Source: JAIWNK01 sp964453115 (lineage in GTDB: Bacteria > Chloroflexota > Anaerolineae > Anaerolineales > Anaerolineaceae). From it: a DNA stretch of 64,000 nucleotides. The notes under the pieces were generated by a model that was not told the origin of the DNA, made no database searches, and saw only the letters and a program-made list of their open reading frames with translations. The stretch spans positions 1-64,000 of the forward strand of contig CAYVRT010000017.1 of NCBI GenBank assembly GCA_964453115.1. The letters are read 5' to 3'. The position numbers and the translations under genes were made by a program. Within the stretch, counting starts at the first letter, position 1. Each line of letters begins with the position of its first letter. Below are positions 45,056 through 53,547 of this stretch, one piece after another.

Positions 45056-46075
45056 ATGGCACTTCGACACTTTTTGGATACGCAGGATTTTAGCAAGCAA
45101 GAATTGCTCGACCTGATCGAGTTAACGCGCCGGATTAAGGCGGCTGACCGAGAGGGTTGTACCCCGCTCTTGCTGGAAGGGGCCTCGCTGGCGATGATTT
45201 TTGAGGAGCCTTCTACCCGCACACGGGTTTCCTTTGAGGTGGCAATGACCGAGTTGGGGGGGCATGCGCTTTACCTCAAGCCGGGCGAAATTCACCTTGG
45301 CGTGCGCGAATCGCTGGGCGATACGGCGCAGGTTCTCTCGCGCATGACGGATGCCATCTTTGCCCGCACGCTCAAGCACGAGACGATGATGGGGCTGGCA
45401 AAGGATGCAACCGTGCCGGTCATCAATGGTCTGACGGATTACAATCACCCGACGCAGGTGGTGTGTGATGTGCTGACGATGATGGAACACATGCCGGCTG
45501 GCAAGCGGCTGGAAGACCTGCGCGTTACCTTTGTTGGCGATGCGACCAATGTTCTTTCCTCGCTGATGTTGATTTGCACCCGGCTGGGGATGCACTTTAC
45601 GCACGCTGCGCCGCAGAAATATCAGGCGCCGGCCGAGTGGCAGGCCTGGGCGCGCCAGAATTGCGCCGAATCGGGCGGGACGCTGCGCGTGACCGATGAT
45701 CCGATTGCCGCCGTGAGCGATGCCGATTTCATCTACACCGATTTGTGGTGGTGGGTGGGGCAGGAAGATCAGATTCCCGAACGACGGGCGGCGTTCATGC
45801 CGCGCTATCAGGTCAATATGGACTTGTTGCGTCAGGCCCCGGCACACTGCAAGGTGATGCATTGCTTGCCGGCTTCGCGCGGGGTTGAGGCGACCGATGA
45901 GGTGTTGGATTCGGCCCAATCCATCATTTTTGATCAGGCTGAGAACCGCCTGCATACAGAAAAGGGCATTTTGGCCTGGCTGGTGGCGCCGCGTTTGCAC
46001 CGTCCAACGGCCCAACGCAAGGCCGAACACGCAGCAACCATTCAACAATTTCTGGATTCTCATCCGGCAGCATAA
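45056..46075 (+). CDS. ptcA: putrescine (ornithine-type) carbamoyltransferase
   Basis: A 339-residue carbamoyltransferase: carbamoyl-phosphate site STRTR at 53-57, DYNHPTQ, and HCLPA at 269-273. The ornithine-specific SMG loop is absent: after YTDLWWWVGQEDQIP there is no SMG. The next two genes are an amine antiporter and an agmatine deiminase, as in agmatine pathways, so I prefer carbamoylputrescine phosphorolysis to putrescine and carbamoyl phosphate over ornithine. Start: ATG 45056 with GAGAGGA 7 bases before; the ATG at 45050 is too close. Distinguishing it from ornithine transcarbamylase rests mainly on context. Confidence 0.8.
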   Translation: MALRHFLDTQDFSKQELLDLIELTRRIKAADREGCTPLLLEGASLAMIFEEPSTRTRVSFEVAMTELGGHALYLKPGEIHLGVRESLGDTAQVLSRMTDAIFARTLKHETMMGLAKDATVPVINGLTDYNHPTQVVCDVLTMMEHMPAGKRLEDLRVTFVGDATNVLSSLMLICTRLGMHFTHAAPQKYQAPAEWQAWARQNCAESGGTLRVTDDPIAAVSDADFIYTDLWWWVGQEDQIPERRAAFMPRYQVNMDLLRQAPAHCKVMHCLPASRGVEATDEVLDSAQSIIFDQAENRLHTEKGILAWLVAPRLHRPTAQRKAEHAATIQQFLDSHPAA

Positions 46076-46087
46076 GAAGAGGAAACC

Positions 46088-47473
46088 ATGGCAAGCAAAA
46101 CGAATCAAAAAGGCTTTAAGAAGGTGTTGCGCGGGCTGGATATGACGCTCTTCACCGTGTGTGCAATTTTGGTGATTGATACGCTGGCACCTTCGGCAGC
46201 GATTGGCCCGGCGGCCATTTCGTGGTGGCTGATTACGCTGGTGTTCTTCTTTGTCCCCTACGGGCTGATTACTGCTGAGCTTGGCACAACCTACCCCGAA
46301 CAGGGCGGCCTGTATGTGTGGGTTAAGCGAGCTTTTGGGCCGCGCTGGGCCGCACGCACGACCTGGCTCTACTGGATTAATGTCGCGCTGTGGATGCCCT
46401 CGGTCTATGTGCTGTTTGCTGGGATGTTCTCGCAGCTTTTCAACCTCGACATGGCGCTGTGGGCGCAAATTATGCTCGGGATTGTCATGACCTGGATTAC
46501 CGTCTGGGTTGGCATTCTGTCGCTCAATGTTAGCAAATGGGTGCCGAATATTGGCGCATTCTTCAAGGCGCTGATTATGGTGGTGATTGGGATTGGGGCG
46601 TTCATCTATGTTGGCAAGAATGGCGTTGCCAATGACCTCTCGTTTGCCAATTTGCTGCCTTCCTGGGATGCAGGGCTGGCATTTCTGCCGGTGATTGTTT
46701 ACAACTTTATGGGCTTTGAGCTGATGTCGGGGGCTGGTGATGAGATGACCAACCCCGGGCGGGATGTGCCGCGGGCCATCATCACCTCGGGGGTGTTGAT
46801 TGCCATTTTCTATTTGCTTGGCACCATTGGGATGTTGATGGCTTTGCCGCTTGAAGATTTGGGCCTGGTTTCGGGCATCATTGATACGCTGTGGCTTTTG
46901 TTTGGTGAAAGCGGCCTGGGCGGGGGCATTGTGGTGGTGCTGGGCCTGGGCGCTCTGTATACCCTGTTTGCCAATATGGTCACCTGGACGATGGGGGCGA
47001 ACCGCACGGTTGCTGAGGCAGCTGAGGCGGGCGAATTGCCGGCTTTGTTTGGCGAACGCCTTGGCACGCAAAACAGCGCTCCTTTCGGTGCTTACCTGGT
47101 GACGGGGGTGGTTTCTACCCTGGTGCTGGTGGTTTACGGCTTCATGGCTGGTACCAATGAAGATCTGTTCTGGACGCTGTTTGCCTTTAGCTCGATGATC
47201 TTTTTGTTGCCTTACCTGGCGCTCTTCCCGGCCTTCCTCAAACTGCGCCGCCTGGATGCAAACCGGGTGCGTCCGTACCGGGTGCCGGGTGGAAAAGTTG
47301 TTTTGACAGTTCTGGCACTGGTGTGTGAGGTGTTCATCGTTCAGGCGATTGTGTTCTTCATCTGGGTGCCGGGGCAGCCGGTGGACTGGGCCTATGCTGT
47401 GCCGGTGCTGATTGGTGTGGCCTTGACCCTGGCGGTGGGTGAATTGTTGATTCGAACCCCCAGGGCGAATTGA
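46088..47473 (+). CDS. APC-family transporter, probable agmatine/putrescine antiporter
   Basis: A 461-residue membrane protein with about 12 helices and the APC superfamily pattern: early PAAISWWLITLVFFFVPYGLITAELGTTYPEQGGLYVWV-type helices 1-2 (the GGxYxWV motif). Later LPSWDAGLAFLPVIVYNFMGFELMSGAGDEM is typical of amino acid/polyamine exchangers of the GABA/agmatine type. Situated between the carbamoyltransferase and agmatine deiminase, it should exchange external agmatine for internal putrescine; this is context-based. Confidence 0.85.
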   Translation: MASKTNQKGFKKVLRGLDMTLFTVCAILVIDTLAPSAAIGPAAISWWLITLVFFFVPYGLITAELGTTYPEQGGLYVWVKRAFGPRWAARTTWLYWINVALWMPSVYVLFAGMFSQLFNLDMALWAQIMLGIVMTWITVWVGILSLNVSKWVPNIGAFFKALIMVVIGIGAFIYVGKNGVANDLSFANLLPSWDAGLAFLPVIVYNFMGFELMSGAGDEMTNPGRDVPRAIITSGVLIAIFYLLGTIGMLMALPLEDLGLVSGIIDTLWLLFGESGLGGGIVVVLGLGALYTLFANMVTWTMGANRTVAEAAEAGELPALFGERLGTQNSAPFGAYLVTGVVSTLVLVVYGFMAGTNEDLFWTLFAFSSMIFLLPYLALFPAFLKLRRLDANRVRPYRVPGGKVVLTVLALVCEVFIVQAIVFFIWVPGQPVDWAYAVPVLIGVALTLAVGELLIRTPRAN

Positions 47474-47483
47474 GGAGGATGAG

Positions 47484-48578
47484 ATGCCTGCTTTGTTGAC
47501 GACAACGCCGAATGCGGATGGTTTTTACATGCCGGCAGAGTTTGAGCCTCACGCCGGGTGTTGGATGTTGTGGCCAGAACGCCCCGATAACTGGCGCCTG
47601 GGTGCCAAGCCGGCACAGCGGGCTTTTGTGGCGGTGGCGCAGGCAATTGCACAGTTCGAGCCGCTGACGATGGGCGTTTCGGCGGCGCAATTTGCCAATG
47701 CGCGGCATTGGCTGCCGCCTCAGGTGCGGGTGGTGGAGCTTTCTTACAACGATTCCTGGATGCGCGATTGTGGCCCAACCTTTGTTACCAATGGCAAAAC
47801 GCTTCGGGCCGTGGATTGGATTTTCAATGCCTGGGGCGGGCTGGAAGGCGGGCTTTACTTTCCCTGGGATTTGGATGATGCCGTGGCGATGAAGGTGGCG
47901 GAGCTGGAACGGGTGGAGCGCTACCGCGCCCCAATTGTGCTGGAGGGTGGCTCCATTCATGTGGATGGGCAGGGGACGCTCTTGACGACGCGCGAATGCC
48001 TGCTGAACCCCAATCGCAATCCGCAATGCTCACAGGCCGAGTTGGAGCAGGTTTTGGCCGAGTATTTGGGCGTTTCGCACATCCTCTGGCTGGAGCGCGG
48101 GGTGTTTAACGATGAAACCAATGGGCATGTGGATAACATTGCTTGTTTCATCCGTCCGGGGGTGGTGGCGCTCAGCTGGACAGAGGATCGTAACGATCCG
48201 CAGTACGAAATTTCGCATGAGAATTATGAGATTCTGCGCACAGCCCGCGATGCGCAGGGCCGCCCGCTGGAGGTGCATTGCATTCATCAGCCGGGGCCGA
48301 TCTACATTCAGCCGGAGCAGGCCGAGGGGGTGGATGTGGTGGATGATACCCTGGCTCGCCGGGCCGGGGATCGCATGGCGGGGTCGTACATCAATTTCTA
48401 CATGGCAAATGGTGGGGCTGTGGTACCGATCTTTGGTGACCCGCACGATGGCCCGGCGTTGCAAGCCTTGCAGGCCCTGATGCCGGAGCGAAAGGTGGTC
48501 GGGGTGCAGGCCGGTGAAATTTTGCTGGGCGGTGGCAACATTCATTGCATTACGCAGCAACAGCCGGCGGTGGGTTAA
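47484..48578 (+). CDS. aguA: agmatine deiminase
   Basis: A 364-residue enzyme of the peptidyl-arginine-deiminase fold converting agmatine to N-carbamoylputrescine and ammonia. Conserved features are ADGFYMPAEFEPHAGCWMLWPER at the N terminus, NDSWMRDCGPTFV (substrate Asp), EGGSIHVDGQGT, NGHVDNIACF (catalytic His), and the nucleophile Cys355 in GGGNIHCITQQQP. Length and motifs match the family. GAGGAGG lies before ATG 47484. Its product is the substrate of the upstream carbamoyltransferase. No carbamate kinase follows. Confidence 0.95.
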   Translation: MPALLTTTPNADGFYMPAEFEPHAGCWMLWPERPDNWRLGAKPAQRAFVAVAQAIAQFEPLTMGVSAAQFANARHWLPPQVRVVELSYNDSWMRDCGPTFVTNGKTLRAVDWIFNAWGGLEGGLYFPWDLDDAVAMKVAELERVERYRAPIVLEGGSIHVDGQGTLLTTRECLLNPNRNPQCSQAELEQVLAEYLGVSHILWLERGVFNDETNGHVDNIACFIRPGVVALSWTEDRNDPQYEISHENYEILRTARDAQGRPLEVHCIHQPGPIYIQPEQAEGVDVVDDTLARRAGDRMAGSYINFYMANGGAVVPIFGDPHDGPALQALQALMPERKVVGVQAGEILLGGGNIHCITQQQPAVG

Positions 48579-48592
48579 TTACGAAGCAAACG

Positions 48593-48643
48593 GCATCCTC
48601 CTGGCGGGAAGGTGGCTGGGAGGATGCTGGCGGTTGCTTTTTA
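48593..48643 (+). terminator. possible terminator of the agmatine operon
   Basis: GCATCCTCC (48593-48601) and GGAGGATGC (48619-48627) form a perfect 9-bp stem; a T-rich tract starts about 12 bases later, so termination efficiency is uncertain. Confidence 0.45.
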
Positions 48644-48774
48644 TGATGCCTTCATTTCATCGTTACAGCGGTCATTCTAAATCCACCAAATTTTGAAACG
48701 TTTTCCCAATGGCCCATGGTTGTTCTGGCAGTGTTTCCGGTATGTTTTTGCATTCAGATTGGTGCAGAAACCGG

Positions 48775-48780
48775 TATAAT
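48775..48780 (+). promoter_or_regulatory. -10 element (TATAAT) of the second cyclase gene
   Basis: A perfect TATAAT about 50 bases before ATG 48832. A TTGCAT at 48748 is 21 bases away, too far for an ordinary -35. Confidence 0.45.
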
Positions 48781-48831
48781 CAATGTATCTCACATGACAC
48801 CTTTCTTCGCTGAAAGAGAACAGGAGCCGGG

Positions 48832-51800
48832 ATGACAGAAATAGAACGCTTGCAGCAAGCAATTGCTGCTTTGGAGGCGCAGCGCGACTTGTTGGGCGAG
48901 GCAGTTGTTGAGGCTGGCCTGGCGCCGATGCGCGAACGGCTGCGCACGCTGCAAAGCCGTGCTGCGCAACAACAGCGCAAACAGGTTAGCATCCTGTTTG
49001 CTGATGCATCGGGCTTTACCAGTTTGAGCGAACGGGTGGATGCTGAGGACGTGACGGAGACGATGAACCGCCTGTGGCAGCTGGTGGATGGGGTGATCGT
49101 GTCTTTTGGCGGGCGGATTGATAAGCATATCGGCGATGCGGTGATGGCGGTCTGGGGCATGGAAACCGCAGCGGAGAACGATGCTGAACAGGCCTTGCGG
49201 GCGGCGCTGCGCATGCAACATGATGTGCAACAGGCCGGTTTGTGCCTGGGCGGTGCGCCGTTGCAGCTGCGGGTGGCGGTGCATTCGGGCGCGGCTTTTC
49301 TGAGCAGCATTGGTGCAGCCGGTGAATATACTGTGATGGGCGATACGGTCAACACGGCTAGCCGATTGCAACATGTTGCGCCTGTGGGCAGTGTCATTCT
49401 TTCTGCTGAGACCTATGAACTGGTGCGCGGTATTTTCAATGTCCAATTATTGCCGCCGGTGTTGTTGGAAGGCAAAAGTGAACCGGTGCAGGCCTATTTG
49501 GCGCTCAGCCCCAAGCCGCGCGCCTTTCGGATGGGGACGCGTGGCCTGGAGGGAATTCATACCCGCATGGTGGGGCGAGCAGCAGAATTGAATGCTCTGC
49601 AAACTGCGTTTGAGGCGATTGTACATGGCGCACCGACTCAATGCCTGACGGTGGTGGGCGATGCCGGGATTGGCAAATCGCGTTTGCTGTTTGAGTTTGA
49701 AAACTGGCTGGAGCTAAAAACATTTTCGATTCGCTTCTTTAAGGGGCGTGCCAGCCCGGAGATGCAGCATTTGCCGTATGCCTTGCTGCGCGATGTGTTC
49801 GCTTTTCGCTTTCAAATTCGCGAGACGGATACGCCAGCTGTGGCGCGCCAGAAATTTGAGGAGGGCATTTGCGCTGAATTTGCCGAGCAAGGGATGATGC
49901 GTGCCCATTGGATTGGGCAGTTCCTGGGCTTCGATTTCAGTGGCAGCCCCTATTTGCAGGGCCTGGATGCGCAGCAGTTGCGCAATCGGGCGGTGACCGC
50001 CTTGCAGGAATTCTTATCTGCTGCTGCCAATCGCCCGCTGGTCCTGTTTTTTGAAGATATTCACTGGGCTGATGATAGCTCGCTGGCATTGCTGACGGCT
50101 TTGTTCACGGCGCCGCCTTCCATCCCGCTTCTGGTTGTGTGTCTCACCCGTCCAACCTTGTTTGAGCGCGCTCCGCAGTGGGGGAGCGATTGGGCGCAGC
50201 ATCAGTTTTTGCGCTTGCAGGCCCTCTCGCGTGAGGAGAGCCGCACCCTGGTGACGGAAATTTTGCAACGGGCCGTTGAGGTGCCGGAGGCGCTGCGCGA
50301 ACTGGTGGTCGGCGGGGCAGAGGGCAACCCCTACTATCTGGAAGAACTGATTAAAATGTTGATTGAAGATGGGGTCATCCTCAAGGGCGAGGTACAGTGG
50401 CAAATTAACCCGGCCCGCCTGATGCAAGTTCGGGTGCCGCGCACCCTGGCCGGGGTGTTGCAGGCTCGCCTGGATAGCCTGACGCCGGACGAACGGCGCT
50501 GCTTGCAACAGGCTTCGGTGCTGGGGCGCGTCTTTTGGGATGGGGCGCTGGCGCATCTGGCGCAGACGGAGGTTGGGTTGGCCGAAGCGCTGCACTCACT
50601 CGAGCAGCGCGAGTTGATTTTCAAGCGTCCCAACACTGCTTTTGGCGGATGCGTGGAGTATACCTTCAAGCACGCTTTGCTGCGGGATGTGACCTATGAA
50701 AGTGTGTTGAAGCGCGAGCGGCGCGGCTATCACGCACGGGCGGCAGAATGGCTGCAATCCAATGGTGGCGAGCGCAGCCGCGAGTACATTGGCCTGATGG
50801 CGCAACACCTGGAACTGGCCGGCGATTTGGAGCGGGCGGCGGTGCTGCTCAAGCAGGCCGGTGAACAGGCTGCGCAGCAATTTGCCAATGCCGAGGCTTT
50901 GCAGGCCCTTCACCATGCGCTCGAGCTCACCAATCCGCAAAACCGCAGACAGCGTTTTGAGATTGGCATGGCGGTCGAAAACGTCCTCAACCTGGTTGGG
51001 CAGCGTGCTGCTGAGGTGGAGGAGGCGCTGGCGCAATTACAAACCCTGGCCGAGGAGATGGAGGATCCATCTGCCCAATCGGCTGCTGCTTTGCGGCTTT
51101 CCCATTTTGCTGAAATCAACGGCGACTATCCGCGCGCCATTCAGGCGGCCGATTTTGCGGTGCAGCAGGGGCAGTTGGCTGGCAATCCGGCGCTGCTGGC
51201 TGAGGGCTATTTGCTGTGGGGGCGTGGCCTGTGGCGGCAGGGTCGGTTGGAGGATGCGGTTGAGCGCTTGCAACAGGCCCTGGCTGCTGCTCGTCCGGCG
51301 GATGTGTTGCCCGTTCAGGCCGGCGCATTGCGCACTCTGGGCGCCATTCGCTTTCATCAGGGCGATTATTCGGAAGTGCAGGTCATTTATCAGCAGGCTT
51401 TGCAGCTTTACGAACGGATTGGCGACCGGCGTGGCTATGGTAGCGCGCTGAACAATTTGGGCGACATTGCCCGGCAACAGGGTGGGTACACGCAGGCGTG
51501 CGAATATTTTCAGCGCTCTTTGCAAATTAGCCGCGAGATTGGCGAACGCTGGAGCGAGAACATTGCTCTGTTGAACCTGGCCCTGGTTTGTTTTGTGCTG
51601 GAATCGTATGCGGAAGGGCTGGAATATGCGACACAGGCCCGGCGGCTGGCCGAAGAGGCCAATTATCGCTCGGCGCTTGGCTTTGCGCTCACCGGGCAGG
51701 GCAACTGCCTGACCGGGTTGGGGCGTTACGAAGAAGCCGAGGCGGCCTTACAGGCTTGTGTGCAAATGCGCAGCGAGATGGGCGAATTCAACACTTGCAT

Positions 51801-52119
51801 GGAGACGCGCGCCGGCCTGGCGCGGCTTTATCTAGCACAGGGCAAACTGGCGCTTGCCCTGCAGCAGGTGGAAGAGATTCTGGCCTATTTGCAGAATAAT
51901 TCGCTGAATGGCACCGATGAACCTTTCCGCATTTATTGGACCTGCTGCGAGGTGCTGAAAAAGGCGGGCGATGTGCGGCGCGGGCCGTTGTTGAACCAGG
52001 CCAGGCAGCTGCTTTTGCAGCAGGCAGACCGAATGCAAGACCCGGCCCTGCGCCGCTCGTTTTTGGAAAATGTTACCATTCACGCCCGGCTGCTTGCCAT
52101 GGCGCAGGCGGCAACCTAG
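48832..52119 (+). CDS. class III nucleotide cyclase - AAA/STAND ATPase - TPR regulator (paralogue)
   Basis: A 1095-residue protein with the same layout as the one at 6074. A short N-terminal helix region is nearly the same in pattern (LLGEAVVEAGLAP against LLGDAVVEAALAP). The cyclase domain has metal Asp in LFADASGF (Asp58) and HIGDAVMAVWG, and MGDTVNTASR. The P-loop ATPase has GDAGIGKSR and Walker B VLFFEDIHWADD, and is followed by many TPR-like repeats (ALNNLGDIARQQGGY). All catalytic residues are kept. AGGAG precedes ATG 48832. Its stop overlaps that of the convergent ferritin gene in a shared CTAG. Confidence 0.87.
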   Translation: MTEIERLQQAIAALEAQRDLLGEAVVEAGLAPMRERLRTLQSRAAQQQRKQVSILFADASGFTSLSERVDAEDVTETMNRLWQLVDGVIVSFGGRIDKHIGDAVMAVWGMETAAENDAEQALRAALRMQHDVQQAGLCLGGAPLQLRVAVHSGAAFLSSIGAAGEYTVMGDTVNTASRLQHVAPVGSVILSAETYELVRGIFNVQLLPPVLLEGKSEPVQAYLALSPKPRAFRMGTRGLEGIHTRMVGRAAELNALQTAFEAIVHGAPTQCLTVVGDAGIGKSRLLFEFENWLELKTFSIRFFKGRASPEMQHLPYALLRDVFAFRFQIRETDTPAVARQKFEEGICAEFAEQGMMRAHWIGQFLGFDFSGSPYLQGLDAQQLRNRAVTALQEFLSAAANRPLVLFFEDIHWADDSSLALLTALFTAPPSIPLLVVCLTRPTLFERAPQWGSDWAQHQFLRLQALSREESRTLVTEILQRAVEVPEALRELVVGGAEGNPYYLEELIKMLIEDGVILKGEVQWQINPARLMQVRVPRTLAGVLQARLDSLTPDERRCLQQASVLGRVFWDGALAHLAQTEVGLAEALHSLEQRELIFKRPNTAFGGCVEYTFKHALLRDVTYESVLKRERRGYHARAAEWLQSNGGERSREYIGLMAQHLELAGDLERAAVLLKQAGEQAAQQFANAEALQALHHALELTNPQNRRQRFEIGMAVENVLNLVGQRAAEVEEALAQLQTLAEEMEDPSAQSAAALRLSHFAEINGDYPRAIQAADFAVQQGQLAGNPALLAEGYLLWGRGLWRQGRLEDAVERLQQALAAARPADVLPVQAGALRTLGAIRFHQGDYSEVQVIYQQALQLYERIGDRRGYGSALNNLGDIARQQGGYTQACEYFQRSLQISREIGERWSENIALLNLALVCFVLESYAEGLEYATQARRLAEEANYRSALGFALTGQGNCLTGLGRYEEAEAALQACVQMRSEMGEFNTCMETRAGLARLYLAQGKLALALQQVEEILAYLQNNSLNGTDEPFRIYWTCCEVLKKAGDVRRGPLLNQARQLLLQQADRMQDPALRRSFLENVTIHARLLAMAQAAT

Positions 52120-52619
52120 CGCCGCGCCATGGTCAACAGGCTTTGCAGGTCTTCTTCCAGGGCTTGCAAGTCTTCCTCGTGTTCCACTTCCTGTTGCAGG
52201 ATGGTGAGAACAATCGTGTAGGTGACGGGGTCTTTATCCTTGACTAGCTGTAGCAGGTGTTGATAGACGCTGATGGCGCATTGCTCGCCTTTGATGTTTT
52301 GCTCAAGAATTTTTTCGACAAAGGCATCAGCCGGGGCGTCATAACCGCAGTGAGTGCGTTTGAGCCATTCTTCCGGGCTGATGAGCGGTGTTCCACCGAG
52401 TTGGATGATGCGCACAGCCAGCATGTCGGCGTGGGCCAGTTCCTCGGTGGCGTGCAGCACCAGTTCGGCTGCTACGGCGTCCTTCATTGGCCCTTTGACG
52501 ACTTTGGCGCCCAGCCAGTATTGATAGTAGGCCAGCCACTCATCCGCAAATGCCTGGTTGAGCAGCCCCAACAACTCGTTGATGTCCATGCCAACGATTT
52601 CACGACCTTTGGTGCCCAT
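52116..52619 (-). CDS. ferritin-like diiron protein, possibly Dps-like (DPSL/thioferritin)
   Basis: A 167-residue four-helix ferritin-like protein. Diiron ligands: Glu27 in DEW, Glu59/60 with His63 (EELAH), Glu112, and Glu144 with His147 (EVEH). Two cysteines, Cys91 (HCGY) and Cys114 (EQC), 23 residues apart between helices, resemble the cysteine pair of Dps-like thioferritins. That suggests peroxide-consuming iron storage, though the pairing is inferred. Start: ATG 52619 with AGGAGG upstream; the frame extends to 52727 but no ribosome binding site supports a longer form. Confidence 0.75.
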   Translation of the reverse strand: MGTKGREIVGMDINELLGLLNQAFADEWLAYYQYWLGAKVVKGPMKDAVAAELVLHATEELAHADMLAVRIIQLGGTPLISPEEWLKRTHCGYDAPADAFVEKILEQNIKGEQCAISVYQHLLQLVKDKDPVTYTIVLTILQQEVEHEEDLQALEEDLQSLLTMARR

Positions 52620-52655
52620 CGAAACCTCCTGTAGGATGTGAAGTGCGATACCATG

Positions 52656-52663
52656 ATGATAGC
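52656..52663 (-). promoter_or_regulatory. extended -10 promoter of the ferritin gene
   Basis: On the minus strand TGCTATCAT lies about 37 bases before ATG 52619; its -35 region falls inside the 30-bp palindrome at 52667-52696. Confidence 0.5.
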
Positions 52664-52666
52664 ACA

Positions 52667-52696
52667 AATCCGTCCGTTGCGCGCAACGGACGGATT
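52667..52696. repeat. 30-bp perfect palindrome in the ferritin promoter region
   Basis: AATCCGTCCGTTGCG followed directly by its reverse complement. It lies between the end of the coiled-coil gene and the -10 of the ferritin gene and covers the place of the -35. It may be an operator, or the terminator of the upstream gene, although only three T's follow on the minus strand. Confidence 0.7.
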
Positions 52697-52723
52697 GTTT
52701 ATCAGGGTGAAGCGGGAAGAAAA

Positions 52724-53350
52724 TCACATTTTTTGCAGCATATTGATTTGGGCATGCATCAGGGCAACGTCGGCTTCCAGCTTGTGAATTTGTTCTGTGA
52801 GCGTCTTGCTCTGTTCGGTGTTGGCCTGTTTCATTGCGGCATTCAGGCTGTTGATGGTTTGCTGCATTTTGCGAATGGCGTGATACAGGTTGCGGATGGT
52901 TTGTTCGCGCTCGTCGAGCAGGCGCAGGTTGTCGGTTTGTGCTGCAACGGTGTGGGCGGGTTGTTGGGCGCGGTGGGTCTCAATTTTCTGGCGGGTTTGG
53001 CTGATTTGGTCGTAGACCCTGGCAGCAACGATGATGATCAGGGCGATGGCAATTGCAATTGCAAGAATGGGGATGCTGTTGGTGAGAGCCTTGCCCAGGT
53101 TGTTATTGAATTCGGTCCGTGCCTGTTCGCGTTGCATTTGCAGTTCGATAGCGTTTTGTTTTTGTTGAATTTCAAACTCGATTTCTGCCTGTTGCTGTTG
53201 TAGATCCAGTTGTTGCTTTTGTTCTTCCAGGGCTGTTTGCGAGCGCGTTCGTTCAGCTTGGGCTTGCGCTTGTGGCCCGAATTGTCCGGTTGCCATAATC
53301 GTCAGACAAATTACAAGGACAATGAAAAAAGCGGATAGTTTTGCATTCAT
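52724..53350 (-). CDS. membrane-anchored coiled-coil protein
   Basis: A 208-residue protein: an N-terminal signal or membrane segment (about 5-22), a Gln/Glu-rich coiled coil (about 30-80; QQLDLQQQQAEIEFEIQQKQ), and a second membrane helix (about 92-112; ILAIAIAIALIIIVAA). A second coiled coil runs to the end (INSLNAAMKQANTEQ, KLEADVALMHAQINMLQ). No family recognised. Its promoter carries one of three 11-bp-periodic box arrays, linking it with the NTPase cluster. AAGGAG lies about 12 bases before ATG 53350. Confidence 0.7.
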   Translation of the reverse strand: MNAKLSAFFIVLVICLTIMATGQFGPQAQAQAERTRSQTALEEQKQQLDLQQQQAEIEFEIQQKQNAIELQMQREQARTEFNNNLGKALTNSIPILAIAIAIALIIIVAARVYDQISQTRQKIETHRAQQPAHTVAAQTDNLRLLDEREQTIRNLYHAIRKMQQTINSLNAAMKQANTEQSKTLTEQIHKLEADVALMHAQINMLQKM

Positions 53351-53401
53351 GGTTTTTGCAAACTCCTTTCGTAAGAATTTGTCAGGTGACCTTACAGTTC
53401 G

Positions 53402-53407
53402 ATTATA
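53402..53407 (-). promoter_or_regulatory. -10 element (TATAAT) of the coiled-coil gene
   Basis: A perfect TATAAT on the minus strand about 50 bases before ATG 53350. Instead of a good -35, an array of 11-bp-spaced boxes lies upstream (53429-53488). Confidence 0.65.
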
Positions 53408-53428
53408 TGGATTTGGTTTGTTCGCAAC

Positions 53429-53488
53429 TTTGCCGCATTCTTGCTGGTATCTTGGCGCTTTTTTACCGGTACCTCACCAAAATCTGAC
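53429..53488 (-). repeat. array of six 5-bp boxes at exact 11-bp spacing, upstream of the coiled-coil gene
   Basis: Plus-strand boxes TTTGC, CTTGC, CTTGG, TTTAC, CTCAC and CTGAC start at 53429, 53440, 53451, 53462, 53473 and 53484, each 11 bases apart with unrelated 6-base spacers. Extending the phase to 53418 leaves 10 bases to the -10 box. One-turn direct repeats of this kind are the usual binding sites of OmpR/SARP winged-helix proteins. The same box family recurs at 60779 and 63945. Confidence 0.75.
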
Positions 53489-53489
53489 G

Positions 53490-53525
53490 AAAGAAAACGC
53501 CCCGCAGCGGTTAGGCGGCGGGGCG
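53490..53525 (-). terminator. Rho-independent terminator of the radical SAM gene
   Basis: CGCCCCGC (53498-53505) and GCGGGGCG (53518-53525) form a strong stem; on the minus strand TTTTCTT follows. Confidence 0.8.
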
Positions 53526-53547
53526 GAGCAGGCAGGGCGAAGCCGGG

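Noticed and set aside
45122..47071. Minus-strand open frame opposite the carbamoyltransferase and transporter
   Set aside because: Shadow of two strongly conserved genes; no ribosome binding site or recognisable product.
44552..48578. Arginine biosynthesis operon (ornithine carbamoyltransferase)
   Set aside because: Adjacent agmatine deiminase and amine antiporter, and loss of the SMG loop, fit the agmatine pathway better.
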